NCBI GenBank assembly: GCA_902560685.1 | Contig: CACEMT010000003.1 | Location: 1-64,000, forward strand | DNA length: 64,000 nt | Direction: 5' to 3' | DNA from: an uncultured Pelagibacteraceae bacterium | Lineage (GTDB): Bacteria; Pseudomonadota; Alphaproteobacteria; Pelagibacterales; Pelagibacteraceae | Shown: piece by piece, positions 35,931 to 45,622 of the stretch | How positions within the stretch are numbered: position 1 is the first letter of the stretch | Layout of the letters: every line of letters begins with the position of its first letter | Made by a program: the position numbers and the translations under genes | The notes under the pieces: model-generated | Seen by the model: the letters and a program-made list of their open reading frames with translations, nothing else | What the model was told of the DNA's origin: nothing | Databases searched by the model: none

Positions 35931-37657
35931 ATATATTTGAAGAATATAAAGATAAAATAATTTCAATTATCAAGAAAGCTGAAAAGGATAAAATGTTAAT
36001 ACTTTCTGATAATTTGAACAGTGTTAATGTTGACTCAACTCCACCTAAAATTGATTTTGATATATCAACAAATGTTTCCATGGTTCTTGCAAAACCTAAT
36101 AACAAATCGCCAAATGATTTAGCGATAATTTTAATCGATATGTTTAAAAAGGAAGATAAAAATATTGAAGAAATATCTTTTGCTAAACCAGGATTTATTA
36201 ATATTAAATTCAACAAAGATTATTGGAGTAATTTTACAAATAAACTAATTGGTTCACCAAATAATTATGGTTCATCAAATAAAAATCAAAAAAAATATTT
36301 AGTAGAATTTGTCTCCGCCAATCCGACAGGCCCTTTACATGTTGGTCATTGTAGAGGTGCTATTTTGGGTGATGTAATTTCAAATCTATTGAAATTTAAC
36401 CAAAATACTGTTGAGCGTGAATATTATGTTAATGATTATGGTAATCAAATTTCTCATTTTAATCATTCTGTCTATTTAAGAGTTAGAGAAAAACTTTACG
36501 ATGAAAAATTTCCATTAGATAATCCTGATCTTTATCCAGGTGATTATTTAAAAGATATAGCCAATAACATTATAAAAAATAACAAAAATATAAATTTTGA
36601 AAACTTCAATGATATCGAAGAACATTTAAAAAAACTTTCAATTAACGAATCTTTAAATTTAATTAAAAAAAATCTAAATGATCTTGGAATTAAGCATGAT
36701 AATTTTATAAGTGAGACAAATTTAGTTAATGATAATGAAGTTGAAAAAGTAATTGAAAAACTCAAAAAATCTAAGCATGTTTATAAGGGTAAAATTAAGG
36801 CTCCAGAAGGTGAGGACCAAAGTAATTGGACTGAAAGAGAACAATTATTATTTAGATCAACTGACTTTGGTGATGATAAAGATAGAGCGTTACAAAAAAG
36901 TGATTTAAGTTGGACTTATTTTGCAAGTGACGTTGCTTACCATAATACAAAATTAAATAGAAAGTTTGATAAGCTAATTAATATTTTAGGGGCTGATCAT
37001 GCTGGATATATCAAAAGAATTACATCTGTAGTTGAAGCTATATCAGGTGAAAAAAATAAATTATCTTGCAAAGTAAGTCAGTTAGTTAAACTAATTAAGG
37101 ATGGAAAACCATTTAAAATGTCTAAAAGAAAAGGTGATTACATAACAGTAGAAGACTTAATTGAAGAAGTTGGTAAAGACGCTACACGTTTTATTATGCT
37201 AAGTAGAAGTAATGATGTTGAACTAGATTTTGATTTTTCTAAAGTAAAAGAGAAATCTAAAGACAACCCCTTGTATTATGTTCAATATTGTTATGCTCGT
37301 ATATGCTCAGTATTTAGAAATACTAATTATAATATTAATGATAATTTAAAAATTAAAAATCAAACTTATAATTATACTGAAGATGAAATAAAAATACTAA
37401 AAAAGGTATCTGAATGGCCGAGATGTTTAGATACAGCTTCAAATAAACTGGAACCACACAGAATTCCAGTTTATTTATATGAACTATCTTCAGAATTTCA
37501 TTCATACTGGAATAAAGGTAAAGACGATGTAAGTAAAAGATTTATAGATAAAAATAATAATATTTCAGATGATAAATTAGTTTTATTAAAAACTGTTTCT
37601 ATTGTTATTAAAATAGGTATGCAAATACTAGGGGTCAATACACCAGAAAAAATGTAA
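35927..37657 (+). CDS. argS: Arginyl-tRNA synthetase
   Basis: A class I synthetase of 576 residues. The N-terminal Add-1 tRNA-binding domain (about 1-110) is followed by the HIGH region SANPTGPLHVGHCRGA (about 127-142). The KMSKS-like sequence is KMSKRKGD (about 398). A C-terminal DALR anticodon-binding domain includes the EPHRIPVYLYELSSEFHSYWN stretch. It overlaps dgt by four bases and the next small ORF by one. Confidence 0.96.
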   Translation: MNIFEEYKDKIISIIKKAEKDKMLILSDNLNSVNVDSTPPKIDFDISTNVSMVLAKPNNKSPNDLAIILIDMFKKEDKNIEEISFAKPGFINIKFNKDYWSNFTNKLIGSPNNYGSSNKNQKKYLVEFVSANPTGPLHVGHCRGAILGDVISNLLKFNQNTVEREYYVNDYGNQISHFNHSVYLRVREKLYDEKFPLDNPDLYPGDYLKDIANNIIKNNKNINFENFNDIEEHLKKLSINESLNLIKKNLNDLGIKHDNFISETNLVNDNEVEKVIEKLKKSKHVYKGKIKAPEGEDQSNWTEREQLLFRSTDFGDDKDRALQKSDLSWTYFASDVAYHNTKLNRKFDKLINILGADHAGYIKRITSVVEAISGEKNKLSCKVSQLVKLIKDGKPFKMSKRKGDYITVEDLIEEVGKDATRFIMLSRSNDVELDFDFSKVKEKSKDNPLYYVQYCYARICSVFRNTNYNINDNLKIKNQTYNYTEDEIKILKKVSEWPRCLDTASNKLEPHRIPVYLYELSSEFHSYWNKGKDDVSKRFIDKNNNISDDKLVLLKTVSIVIKIGMQILGVNTPEKM

Positions 37658-37911
37658 TGATTAAAGAATTAAAGTATGTTTTTTATTTAATAATAATATT
37701 TTTTTTTATATTTTTTGTTTCTAGATACTATTTTTCTGATGAGCATAAAAAAAAATCTTATAGATCATTAAGCAATCTAGAGGAAAGGATAAGTATTTTC
37801 TCTGAAAATTTAGTTACCTTGGAAAATGATACAAATAATATTATCGAATATGTAGAATATCAAAAAGACAAAAATAAAAAAAAATACCATTTTTGGGAAT
37901 TATTAAAATGA
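37657..37911 (+). CDS. Small bitopic membrane protein in the position of the SPOR-domain gene
   Basis: An 84-residue protein with one N-terminal transmembrane helix (about 8-25) and a charged, probably coiled-coil tail (about 35-75). I recognise no family. In many alphaproteobacteria the gene between argS and nagZ encodes a longer DedD/FtsN-like protein with an N-terminal helix and a C-terminal SPOR domain. This may be a reduced relative lacking SPOR. It overlaps argS by one base and nagZ by four, so expression seems certain. Confidence 0.75.
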   Translation: MIKELKYVFYLIIIFFFIFFVSRYYFSDEHKKKSYRSLSNLEERISIFSENLVTLENDTNNIIEYVEYQKDKNKKKYHFWELLK

Positions 37912-38858
37912 TTGATAAAAGAAGAAGTTTTATAACAGGAATTAAAGGCACAAGGTTAAGTCCAAATGAAATTTTTTTTTTAAAAAAGTATAAACCTTGG
38001 GGAGTTATATTATTTTCAAGAAATATTAAAACTATTTCACAAACACAAGAGTTAACATCTAAAATTAAAAAATTATTTAAAGATAGTAATTATCCTATTT
38101 TGATTGATGAAGAGGGAGGTAGGGTATCTAGATTGAGTAAATTTATTGATAATTCAATTTTCTCATCAGAATTTTTTGCTAAACTTTATAAAGTTAACAA
38201 AAAAAAATTCTATATTTATTACGATGTTTATGTCAAACAAACCTCATATTTACTAAATTTGTTAGGAATTAACATAAACAATGTTCCTGTTCTTGATGTA
38301 AGAAGAAAATCAACCCATAAAGTTATTGGAAATAGATCTTTTTCATCTGATCCTTATTTAGTATCTAAATTAGGTAAAATTTGTATTAATAAATTTCATG
38401 AAAATCGAATAGCTACAGTATTAAAGCATATTCCAGGTCATGGTTTGTCCAAAGTTGATACTCATAAAAAATTACCCACCGTTGGTAAAAACATTAATTA
38501 TTTAAACAAGATAGATTTTTATCCATTTAAAAATCAAAAATCCCTTCTAGCTATGACTGCGCATATAATTTTTAATAATATAGATAGTAAAAATACTGTA
38601 ACTCATTCAAAAAAAGTTCTTAACCTAATAAGAAAAAAAATAGGATTTAAAAACTTAATTATGTCAGACGATATATCTATGAAAGCATTAAAATTCTCTA
38701 TATCAAAAAATACAACTCTTGCTTTTAATGCAGGCTGTGATTTAGTTTTACATTGCAATGGTAAATATAATGAAATGTTACTTGTTGCAGAAAATTCACC
38801 CTTGTTAAATGACTTTGTTATAAAAAAAACATCGCAATTAGTGAATATTGTTAGATAA
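37908..38858 (+). CDS. nagZ: Beta-N-acetylhexosaminidase (glycoside hydrolase family 3)
   Basis: Releases N-acetylglucosamine from anhydromuropeptides during peptidoglycan recycling in the cytoplasm. GH3 motifs: DEEGGRVSRL near residue 67, KHIPGHG with the catalytic His/Asp loop (DTHKKLP), and the nucleophile region MSDDISMKAL. The track start at 37893 gives five extra residues; the Met at 37908 makes ATGA with the previous stop and matches the family start. This gives 316 residues. Confidence 0.94.
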   Translation: MIDKRRSFITGIKGTRLSPNEIFFLKKYKPWGVILFSRNIKTISQTQELTSKIKKLFKDSNYPILIDEEGGRVSRLSKFIDNSIFSSEFFAKLYKVNKKKFYIYYDVYVKQTSYLLNLLGININNVPVLDVRRKSTHKVIGNRSFSSDPYLVSKLGKICINKFHENRIATVLKHIPGHGLSKVDTHKKLPTVGKNINYLNKIDFYPFKNQKSLLAMTAHIIFNNIDSKNTVTHSKKVLNLIRKKIGFKNLIMSDDISMKALKFSISKNTTLAFNAGCDLVLHCNGKYNEMLLVAENSPLLNDFVIKKTSQLVNIVR

Positions 38859-38866
38859 TATAAATT

Positions 38867-39601
38867 ATGGACGATTCTTTATCATTTAATGTAAATCTTA
38901 ATAATTTTAATGGTCCTTTAGAAGTTTTATTAGATTTAGCAAAATCACAAAAAGTTGATCTTGAAAAAATCTCTATTACAATTTTAGTAGATCAATTTCT
39001 TGATTTTATTAAATCAAAAGAAAAAATAAATTTAGAATTAGCTTCTGAATATTTACTAATGGCAACTTGGTTAACTTATTTAAAATCTAAGTTATTACTT
39101 CCAGAAACTGATGAAGAAGAATTTAAAGCTCTTGAGGTTGCTGAAAAACTTAAATTACAATTAAAAAAACTTGAACTTATTAGATTACTTTCAGATCAAA
39201 TGCTTAAAAGAAAAAGACTAGGTAAAGATATTTTTATGAGAGGAATTAGAGGAAATATAAAATCAATTTATAGTACAAAATATTCGCTAACACTTTTTGA
39301 AATTTTGAAATCATATTCATCAGTAATCATGTCAAGAGATTTTCAAGTAATGAATATTCCAAAATTACCAGTTTTCACCACCGAAGAAGGAATTAATAGA
39401 ATTAAGGAATTTTTTGGAAAGTTGAATGATTGGAAAAATATTGATGAATTGTTGCCAAAAAATTTTTCTGAATCTAAAAATTTAAAAAGATCATCTAAGG
39501 CTGGAATCTTTTCTGGTTCGTTAGAACTTGCTAAAGAAGGAAATATATCAATTAAACAAAATAATTTATTTGATGATATATACATAAAACAAAATAAATG
39601 A
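38867..39601 (+). CDS. scpA: Segregation and condensation protein A
   Basis: The kleisin subunit of bacterial condensin, 244 residues. The N-terminal SMC-binding region has the family motif FNGPLEVLLDLAKSQKVDL, and the C-terminal winged-helix segment binds the SMC head. It acts with ScpB and SMC in chromosome compaction and segregation. It sits eight bases after nagZ and overlaps scpB (ATGA). Confidence 0.94.
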   Translation: MDDSLSFNVNLNNFNGPLEVLLDLAKSQKVDLEKISITILVDQFLDFIKSKEKINLELASEYLLMATWLTYLKSKLLLPETDEEEFKALEVAEKLKLQLKKLELIRLLSDQMLKRKRLGKDIFMRGIRGNIKSIYSTKYSLTLFEILKSYSSVIMSRDFQVMNIPKLPVFTTEEGINRIKEFFGKLNDWKNIDELLPKNFSESKNLKRSSKAGIFSGSLELAKEGNISIKQNNLFDDIYIKQNK

Positions 39602-40290
39602 AAAAATTAAAAAAAGATAATATTGTTAACTTTCCATCTTCTTTAAGTGATGGCGAAAGAGAAGTAGAAGCAATTTTATTTGCTGCAGCTGAACCTCTTG
39701 ATATTGACACCATTGAATCAAAAATTTCAAAAAAAATTAATGTTGTGAATATTCTTAATAAGTTACAAACCATATACAAAAATAGAGGTATTAATTTAGT
39801 TTGCATATCTAACAAATGGTCTTTTAGAACCTCGGAAAACTTGTCTGGATTAATGTCCGAACAAAAAACAGTAGAAAAAAAACTGTCAAAGGCTGCTATA
39901 GAAACTTTATCTATTATTGTTTATCATCAACCAGTTACAAGGGCCGAAATTGAGGAAATAAGAGGTGTAGCTTTTGGTACTAATACTCTTGAAATTTTGA
40001 TGGAACTTAATTGGGTTAGAACCCAAGGAAGAAAGGATGTTCCTGGAAAACCAATTCAATATGGAACTACTGAGGAATTTTTAAGTCATTTTAATTTACA
40101 AAAATTATCAGATCTTCCAACTATCGATGAATTAGGATCTGCTGGTCTTATTGATACGCAAAGTATTGACTCAACTATTTTTGGTACTGGTAAATTTTAT
40201 AAGGAAAAGCAGGAGGAAAAAAAGGAAAATATATACTCCGATATTGATGAAATGTTAAATAGCACTCTTAAAAATGATGATGATAATTAA
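39598..40290 (+). CDS. scpB: Segregation and condensation protein B
   Basis: A double winged-helix partner of ScpA, 230 residues. Recognisable stretches are REVEAILFAAAEPLD and LETLSIIVYHQPVTRAEIEEIRGV (here AIETLSII...), with GRKDVPGKPIQYGTT. It ends in an acidic, low-complexity tail. It follows scpA with a four-base overlap, and tatA starts 41 bp later. Confidence 0.94.
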   Translation: MKKLKKDNIVNFPSSLSDGEREVEAILFAAAEPLDIDTIESKISKKINVVNILNKLQTIYKNRGINLVCISNKWSFRTSENLSGLMSEQKTVEKKLSKAAIETLSIIVYHQPVTRAEIEEIRGVAFGTNTLEILMELNWVRTQGRKDVPGKPIQYGTTEEFLSHFNLQKLSDLPTIDELGSAGLIDTQSIDSTIFGTGKFYKEKQEEKKENIYSDIDEMLNSTLKNDDDN

Positions 40291-40331
40291 AAATAACTTT
40301 AATTATTATATAATATGTTTATAACACTCGT

Positions 40332-40547
40332 ATGAGCATAGGTTTTTGGCAAATAGCAATTGTTGTAATTTTAGTTGTACTTCTTTTTGGTAGAGGAAAA
40401 ATTTCTAGTTTAATGGGAGATGTAGCTAAAGGAATTAAAAGTTTTAAAAAAGGTATGGCCTCTGACGTTACAGAAGAGGGCTCCCAGAAGAATATCTCTG
40501 AAAATCAAGATAGTTCTGAAAATCAAGATATAGATAAAAAAGAGTAA
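40332..40547 (+). CDS. tatA: Twin-arginine translocase subunit TatA
   Basis: A 71-residue protein with a short N-terminal helix ([18 protein letters not shown]), the [24 protein letters not shown] amphipathic helix and a polar acidic tail. TatA oligomerises to form the Tat translocation path for folded proteins. It leads tatABC, which is preceded by a 41-bp gap containing a TATAAT-like sequence. Confidence 0.94.
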   Translation: MSIGFWQIAIVVILVVLLFGRGKISSLMGDVAKGIKSFKKGMASDVTEEGSQKNISENQDSSENQDIDKKE

Positions 40548-40552
40548 TTCTA

Positions 40553-40795
40553 ATGCCAACAATTGGCTGGTTTGAAATTTTAATTATTGTCACTGTAGCA
40601 ATTATAATACTTGGTCCAAGAGATTTTCCTTTAATGTTAAAAAAAGTTGGATCATGGATTGGTAGTATTAAAAGATATGTTAACAATGTTCAAAGCGAAG
40701 TCAGCTCAATTACCGAAGATACAATTGAAAAAAACTTAGATGAAAACACCACTGTAAATAAAAAAGAGGATAAAGATGAACAAAAATCAAGCTGA
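40553..40795 (+). CDS. tatB: Twin-arginine translocase subunit TatB
   Basis: An 80-residue Tat receptor subunit. The N-terminus IGWFEILIIVTVAIIILGPRDFPLMLKK contains the Glu in the helix and Gly-Pro hinge typical of TatB, followed by an amphipathic helix. It is short for TatB, which is often above 120 residues; most of the variable C-terminal tail is absent. It overlaps tatC by 20 bases. Confidence 0.9.
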   Translation: MPTIGWFEILIIVTVAIIILGPRDFPLMLKKVGSWIGSIKRYVNNVQSEVSSITEDTIEKNLDENTTVNKKEDKDEQKSS

Positions 40796-41543
40796 GGGTG
40801 GTTTTTTTAGTCATCTAACAGAGCTTAGAAAAAGATTAATCCACTCATTAATTTTTTTATCTATATTATTTGTTATTTGTTATTATTTCTCTGAATATAT
40901 TTATGGTTTCCTTGTAGATCCATACGCACAGGCAGTTAAGAATGATGATACAAATAGAAGACTTATTTTTACTGCTTTACAGGAAACTTTTCTTACTTAT
41001 TTAAAGGTTTCTTTTTTTGCAGCATTTTTTTTTACAAGTCCCATTATTTTAATTCAAATATGGAAATTTATTGCACCAGGTCTATACGAAGATGAAAAAT
41101 CTGCAATAATGCCATATCTTGTTGTTACACCAATACTTTTTTTATTAGGAGGCATGCTTGTTTATTATCTAATAATGCCATTAGCTATAAAATTTTTTCT
41201 TTCATTCGAAAGCACAGGTTTAAACACCGCACTTCCAATTCAATTAGAGGCAAAAGTTAATGAATATTTGTCTTTAGTAATGAAGCTTATATTTGCTTTT
41301 GGATTAAGTTTTCAATTACCAGTAGTCCTAAGTTTATTGGCAAGGATTGGTGTAGTTGATTCTCAGTTTTTAAAAGAAAGAAGAAAATATGTTGTAGTAA
41401 TTATATTTGCAGCAGCAGCATTATTAACTCCACCTGATCCAGTTACACAAATAGGTTTAGCAATACCTTTATTATTATTATATGAATTATCTATTATATC
41501 AGTAAAATTTATAGAGAAAAAAAATAAAGAAAAAAATGCATAA
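40776..41543 (+). CDS. tatC: Twin-arginine translocase subunit TatC
   Basis: A six-helix inner-membrane receptor of 255 residues. It has the conserved N-terminal HLTELRKRLIHS and the cytoplasmic loop Glu region, plus PGLYEDEK after helix two. TatBC recognises twin-arginine signal peptides. The start lies inside tatB and its end overlaps serS by eight bases. Confidence 0.95.
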   Translation: MNKNQAEGGFFSHLTELRKRLIHSLIFLSILFVICYYFSEYIYGFLVDPYAQAVKNDDTNRRLIFTALQETFLTYLKVSFFAAFFFTSPIILIQIWKFIAPGLYEDEKSAIMPYLVVTPILFLLGGMLVYYLIMPLAIKFFLSFESTGLNTALPIQLEAKVNEYLSLVMKLIFAFGLSFQLPVVLSLLARIGVVDSQFLKERRKYVVVIIFAAAALLTPPDPVTQIGLAIPLLLLYELSIISVKFIEKKNKEKNA

Positions 41544-42795
41544 TATAAAAGATATAAGAAATAATTTTGATAATTTCAAAAATATAATTAAATCAAGAAA
41601 TGTTTCTATAGATTTAGATGAAATTCTAGATCTTGACAAAAAAAATAGAAAACTTATTCAAGAAAAAGAAACACTTGAACAAGAAAAGAAAAGTATATCA
41701 AAAAAACAAGACAAATCCTTGTTTGCAAAATCAAAAGAAATTTCAGATAAAATATTATCTATTAACAAGGATCAATCTTTGATTAAAAATAAATTAGATG
41801 GCTTATTATCTTCTATTCCTAATTTACCTTTATCAGATGTTCCTATAGGTACAGATGAAAATTCCAATAAAGAAGTTTCTAAATCCGGAACAATAAATAA
41901 ATTTAATTTTGAACCAAAATCACATTTCGAATTGGGTGAAAATTTAAAAATGTTAGATTTTGATTTAGCTACAAAAACTACTGGTGCTAGGTTTGTTTTT
42001 GTAAATGATAAATTGGCTTTATTAGAAAGAGCAATAGCAAATTTTATGTTAGATACGCATACTCAAGTAAATAACTATAAAGAAATTTCTCCTCCATTAA
42101 TGGCTAATGACGCTGCTATGTTTGGAACGGGTCAATTACCCAAATTCGAAGATGATCAATTTGAAATTAAAATTGAAGAAAAAAGTGGGAGAAAATTTTT
42201 AATTCCTACAGCAGAAGTTATATTAACAAACATTGTTAGAGATAGAATTGTTAATATTAAAGATTTTCCTATGCGTTTCGTTGCATTAACCCCATGTTTT
42301 AGAAAAGAAGCTGGCAGTTACGGAAAAGACACAAAAGGTATGATTAGACAGCATCAATTTTATAAAGTTGAACTAGTTAGTATAGTTGAAAATAGCAAAT
42401 GTATTGACGAACTTGAAAGAATGACAAAATGTGCGACAATGATTTTAGATAAGCTAAAATTACCTTATAGAAAAATAATTTTATCAACTGGTGACATGGG
42501 TTTTAGTGCTGAAAAAACTTATGATATAGAAGTCTGGCTTCCTTCAGAAAATAAATATAGAGAAATTTCTAGCTGCTCATCTTGCGGAACTTTTCAAGCA
42601 AGAAGAATGAAAGCTAGATATAAAAATTCAAATAATGAAACTGAATTTGTTGGTACACTAAATGGAAGCGGTTTAGCTGTAGGTAGAACACTTATAGCAG
42701 TATTAGAAAACTATCAAAATTCGGATGGATCAATAACAGTCCCAGATGCTCTTAAACCCTACATGAATAATCTAGAAAAAATTTCAAATAATTAG
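41536..42795 (+). CDS. serS: Seryl-tRNA synthetase
   Basis: A class II synthetase of 419 residues. The N-terminal long coiled-coil arm (about 25-105) binds the tRNA-Ser extra arm. The catalytic core shows motif 2 PCFRKEAGSYGKDTKGMIRQHQF and motif 3 GSGLAVGRTLIAVLEN. It is normal length. In many alphaproteobacteria surE and pcm lie between serS and yajC; here only 54 bp separate them. Confidence 0.96.
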   Translation: MHNIKDIRNNFDNFKNIIKSRNVSIDLDEILDLDKKNRKLIQEKETLEQEKKSISKKQDKSLFAKSKEISDKILSINKDQSLIKNKLDGLLSSIPNLPLSDVPIGTDENSNKEVSKSGTINKFNFEPKSHFELGENLKMLDFDLATKTTGARFVFVNDKLALLERAIANFMLDTHTQVNNYKEISPPLMANDAAMFGTGQLPKFEDDQFEIKIEEKSGRKFLIPTAEVILTNIVRDRIVNIKDFPMRFVALTPCFRKEAGSYGKDTKGMIRQHQFYKVELVSIVENSKCIDELERMTKCATMILDKLKLPYRKIILSTGDMGFSAEKTYDIEVWLPSENKYREISSCSSCGTFQARRMKARYKNSNNETEFVGTLNGSGLAVGRTLIAVLENYQNSDGSITVPDALKPYMNNLEKISNN

Positions 42796-42849
42796 AGTTG
42801 TTTTAATAACTTAGATAGTATAAAAAACTTTTAATTTACAAAGGATTTT

Positions 42850-43137
42850 ATGTCAGGATCAGGGATAGGACAATTTATACCACTCATTTTAATTTTTGTT
42901 ATATTTTACTTTTTTTTAATTCGTCCACAGCAAAAAAAAGTAAAAGAACATAAACTAATGGTAGAGAATTTAAAAAGAGGCGACAAGGTTGTTACTTCAG
43001 GTGGTATTGTTGGAACTATTGAGCGTGTTGTGGATAACGATAAGGTTGAAGTTTTAATATCAGAAAATGTTAAAGTAGAAATTATTAAATCTACAGGAAT
43101 ACAGGCATTAGTAAGTAATACTGAACCAAAAAAATAA
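42850..43137 (+). CDS. yajC: Preprotein translocase accessory subunit YajC
   Basis: A 95-residue single-pass protein with helix PLILIFVIFYFFLIRPQQKK near the N-terminus, the hallmark of YajC, and a small soluble domain beginning GDKVVTSGGIVGTI. It copurifies with SecDF. An AAAGGA Shine-Dalgarno precedes it, and secD follows after 12 bp. Confidence 0.95.
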   Translation: MSGSGIGQFIPLILIFVIFYFFLIRPQQKKVKEHKLMVENLKRGDKVVTSGGIVGTIERVVDNDKVEVLISENVKVEIIKSTGIQALVSNTEPKK

Positions 43138-43149
43138 CATTAGAATAAA

Positions 43150-44718
43150 GTGTTATACTTTTCAAAATTAAAAATTATTTCAGTTTTAATTTTTACGATA
43201 GTTATTTCTTTTTTTACAATATCTAATTTTATAAAACTTGATAATGATCTTTTCAAAAGAAATATAAATTTAGGTCTAGATCTACAAGGTGGATCATATT
43301 TGCTTTTAGAAATTGATAATTCACCTGTAATTATACAGAAATTACAAAGTAAATTATCATCACTAAAAAAATTTTTAAAAGATAATGATATAAGATCTAC
43401 TAATTTTAAAATTATAGACGATAAAAAAATTTCTTTTGTAGTTGATGAAAATTCAAAAGATAAAGTTTTATCTCTATTAAAAGATGAAGAAAGTGAAATT
43501 AACCCGTATTTTCAAAGATTTAAAACTCATGAGTTTGATGTTGAAGAATCTAAAGAATTGTCATCAAGCAATATAAATTTACAATATTCTGAATACGGTC
43601 TGGTTTTACTTAAATCATCATCACAAGATCAAGCCATAGAAATTGTTAGAAGAAGGGTAGATGAAATTGGTACAAATGAGCCTAATATTCTTAAAAGGGG
43701 TAGTGATAGAATACTAGTCGAACTACCTGGCTTAGATAATCCCGATAGAATTAAAAGCTTATTAGGAAAAACTGCAAATCTAACTTTTAGGTTTGTTACT
43801 CAAAGTGAAGAAGAGAGTTTTGGAACAGAGCGTATACCTTATCAAGATGAAGAAGGAGATGCTATTGTTAGCAAAAGAATTATTCTAAGTGGAGATAATC
43901 TGGTTGATGCACAGCCAAGAATGGATAATCAGGCTAATGAAACAGTTGTATCATTTACATTGGATAGAGTAGGAGCAAAAAAATTTGCTAAAGCTACAAC
44001 TTCAGGTGTTGGAAAAAATTTAGCAATTATATTAGATGGCAAAATAATAAGTGCACCGAGCGTAAGAGAACCAATAGTAGGTGGTTCAGGTCAAATAACT
44101 GGTGGCTTTACTTTTCAAACTGCAACTGATTTAGCTTTACTGCTTAGATCTGGTGCTCTTCCCGCTCCAATGAAAATAATTGAAGAAAGAACTGTTGGAC
44201 CAGATTTGGGACAAGACTCTATTGATGCTGGAATATTATCTTTAATTATCGGATTTGCTTTAGTGGTTATATTTATGATAATTAAATATAGAATTTTTGG
44301 ATTTATTGCGAATATAGCACTTATAACAAACTTATTATTATTAATTGGAATACTAACTTTATTTGAGGCAACATTAACCTTGCCCGGTATTGCGGGTATA
44401 ATTTTAACCGTTGGTATGGCAGTAGATGCCAATGTTCTTATATACGAACGTATTAAAGAAGAAATTAAAAGTGAAAATAACAAAATTTTAGCTTTTGATA
44501 GTGGATATGTAAAATCTAAAACAACAATTTTAGATGCTAATATTACTACTTTAATTGCAGCATTGATTTTATTTATTTTAGGATCTGGTCCAGTTAAAGG
44601 CTTTGCACTTACCTTGGGTGTTGGAATTTTGACAACTTTGTTTTCAGTTTATTTTATTGCTAGATTATTAACATCTTTATATGTGATTAAAAATAAAGAT
44701 AAGGAGAAACTAATTTAA
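43150..44718 (+). CDS. secD: Protein translocase subunit SecD
   Basis: An RND-superfamily inner-membrane protein of 522 residues with a GTG start. One N-terminal helix is followed by a large periplasmic P1 domain and five further helices. Conserved segments include LGLDLQGGSYLLLEID, IVRRRVDEIGTNEP and PGIAGIILTVGMAVDANVLIYERIKEE. It uses the proton gradient with SecF to pull substrates through SecYEG. It overlaps secF by one base. Confidence 0.96.
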   Translation: MLYFSKLKIISVLIFTIVISFFTISNFIKLDNDLFKRNINLGLDLQGGSYLLLEIDNSPVIIQKLQSKLSSLKKFLKDNDIRSTNFKIIDDKKISFVVDENSKDKVLSLLKDEESEINPYFQRFKTHEFDVEESKELSSSNINLQYSEYGLVLLKSSSQDQAIEIVRRRVDEIGTNEPNILKRGSDRILVELPGLDNPDRIKSLLGKTANLTFRFVTQSEEESFGTERIPYQDEEGDAIVSKRIILSGDNLVDAQPRMDNQANETVVSFTLDRVGAKKFAKATTSGVGKNLAIILDGKIISAPSVREPIVGGSGQITGGFTFQTATDLALLLRSGALPAPMKIIEERTVGPDLGQDSIDAGILSLIIGFALVVIFMIIKYRIFGFIANIALITNLLLLIGILTLFEATLTLPGIAGIILTVGMAVDANVLIYERIKEEIKSENNKILAFDSGYVKSKTTILDANITTLIAALILFILGSGPVKGFALTLGVGILTTLFSVYFIARLLTSLYVIKNKDKEKLI

Positions 44719-45620
44719 TGGAAAAACGCAATATTCCTTTCAACAAATTTTATAAACAATTTAATGTTTTATCATTAACTTTAATATTGATTTCATTAGT
44801 TTTGCTTACATTTAAAGGATTAAATTATGGTGTAGATTTTAAGGGTGGTACTTTAATTGAATTAAGAAGTTTAGATAAAACTTTATCTATTAGCGATCTA
44901 AGGAGGTCATTTAATAATTTAAATCTTGGTGATGTTACGGTTAAAAACTTTGGTAAAGAAAACGACTATGTTATTAAATTTGAAAAAAAACAATCCATTG
45001 AAGAAAATTTTATAGAAAATATTAAAATTGAATTAGCTAATGATATTGGAAATATTTTTGAGTTTAGAAGGGTTGAAAGTGTAGGACCAAAAGTTAGTAG
45101 TGAATTACTAAAATCAGGTGTTATTGCAATCGCTCTATCATTAGGAGCAATGCTTATATACATATGGATAAGATTTGAATGGCAATTTAGTCTTGGTGCT
45201 ATAACTGCAGTATTTCACGATGTTGTTATAACTCTCGGTTTTTTTTCATTATTAAACTTTGAAATTAATTTATCAATTGTAGCTGCAGTACTTACAATAG
45301 TAGGTTACTCTATGAATGATACTGTTGTAATTTTTGATAGGGTTAGGGAAAATCTAAGAAAGTATGCAGATATTAAAATCTTTGAAATTACAAATATTTC
45401 AATTAACGAAACTTTATCAAGAACAATAATAACTTCTGTAACAACATTGTTAGCTCTTTTATCTATATTTATATTTGGTGGAGCAATACTTAAAGGTTTT
45501 TCATTCGCAATGATATTGGGTGTTATCGTTGGTACATATTCTTCAATATATATAGCTAACCCTATTCTAGTAAGATTAAATGTTTCTCAAAAAACTATCT
45601 TGAAAGAAGAAAAAGAATAA
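44718..45620 (+). CDS. secF: Protein translocase subunit SecF
   Basis: The partner of SecD, 300 residues and six helices. It has GVDFKGGTLIELR in the first periplasmic region, VESVGPKVSSELL and the conserved GYSMNDTVVIFDRVREN loop. AAGGAG precedes the start at a slightly long distance. It ends two bases from the convergent PuuD-like gene. Confidence 0.96.
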   Translation: MEKRNIPFNKFYKQFNVLSLTLILISLVLLTFKGLNYGVDFKGGTLIELRSLDKTLSISDLRRSFNNLNLGDVTVKNFGKENDYVIKFEKKQSIEENFIENIKIELANDIGNIFEFRRVESVGPKVSSELLKSGVIAIALSLGAMLIYIWIRFEWQFSLGAITAVFHDVVITLGFFSLLNFEINLSIVAAVLTIVGYSMNDTVVIFDRVRENLRKYADIKIFEITNISINETLSRTIITSVTTLLALLSIFIFGGAILKGFSFAMILGVIVGTYSSIYIANPILVRLNVSQKTILKEEKE

Positions 45621-45622
45621 AT

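Noticed and set aside
35863-36216. 117-residue antisense ORF across the dgt-argS junction
   Set aside because: Overlaps two conserved genes in full and lacks its own signals.
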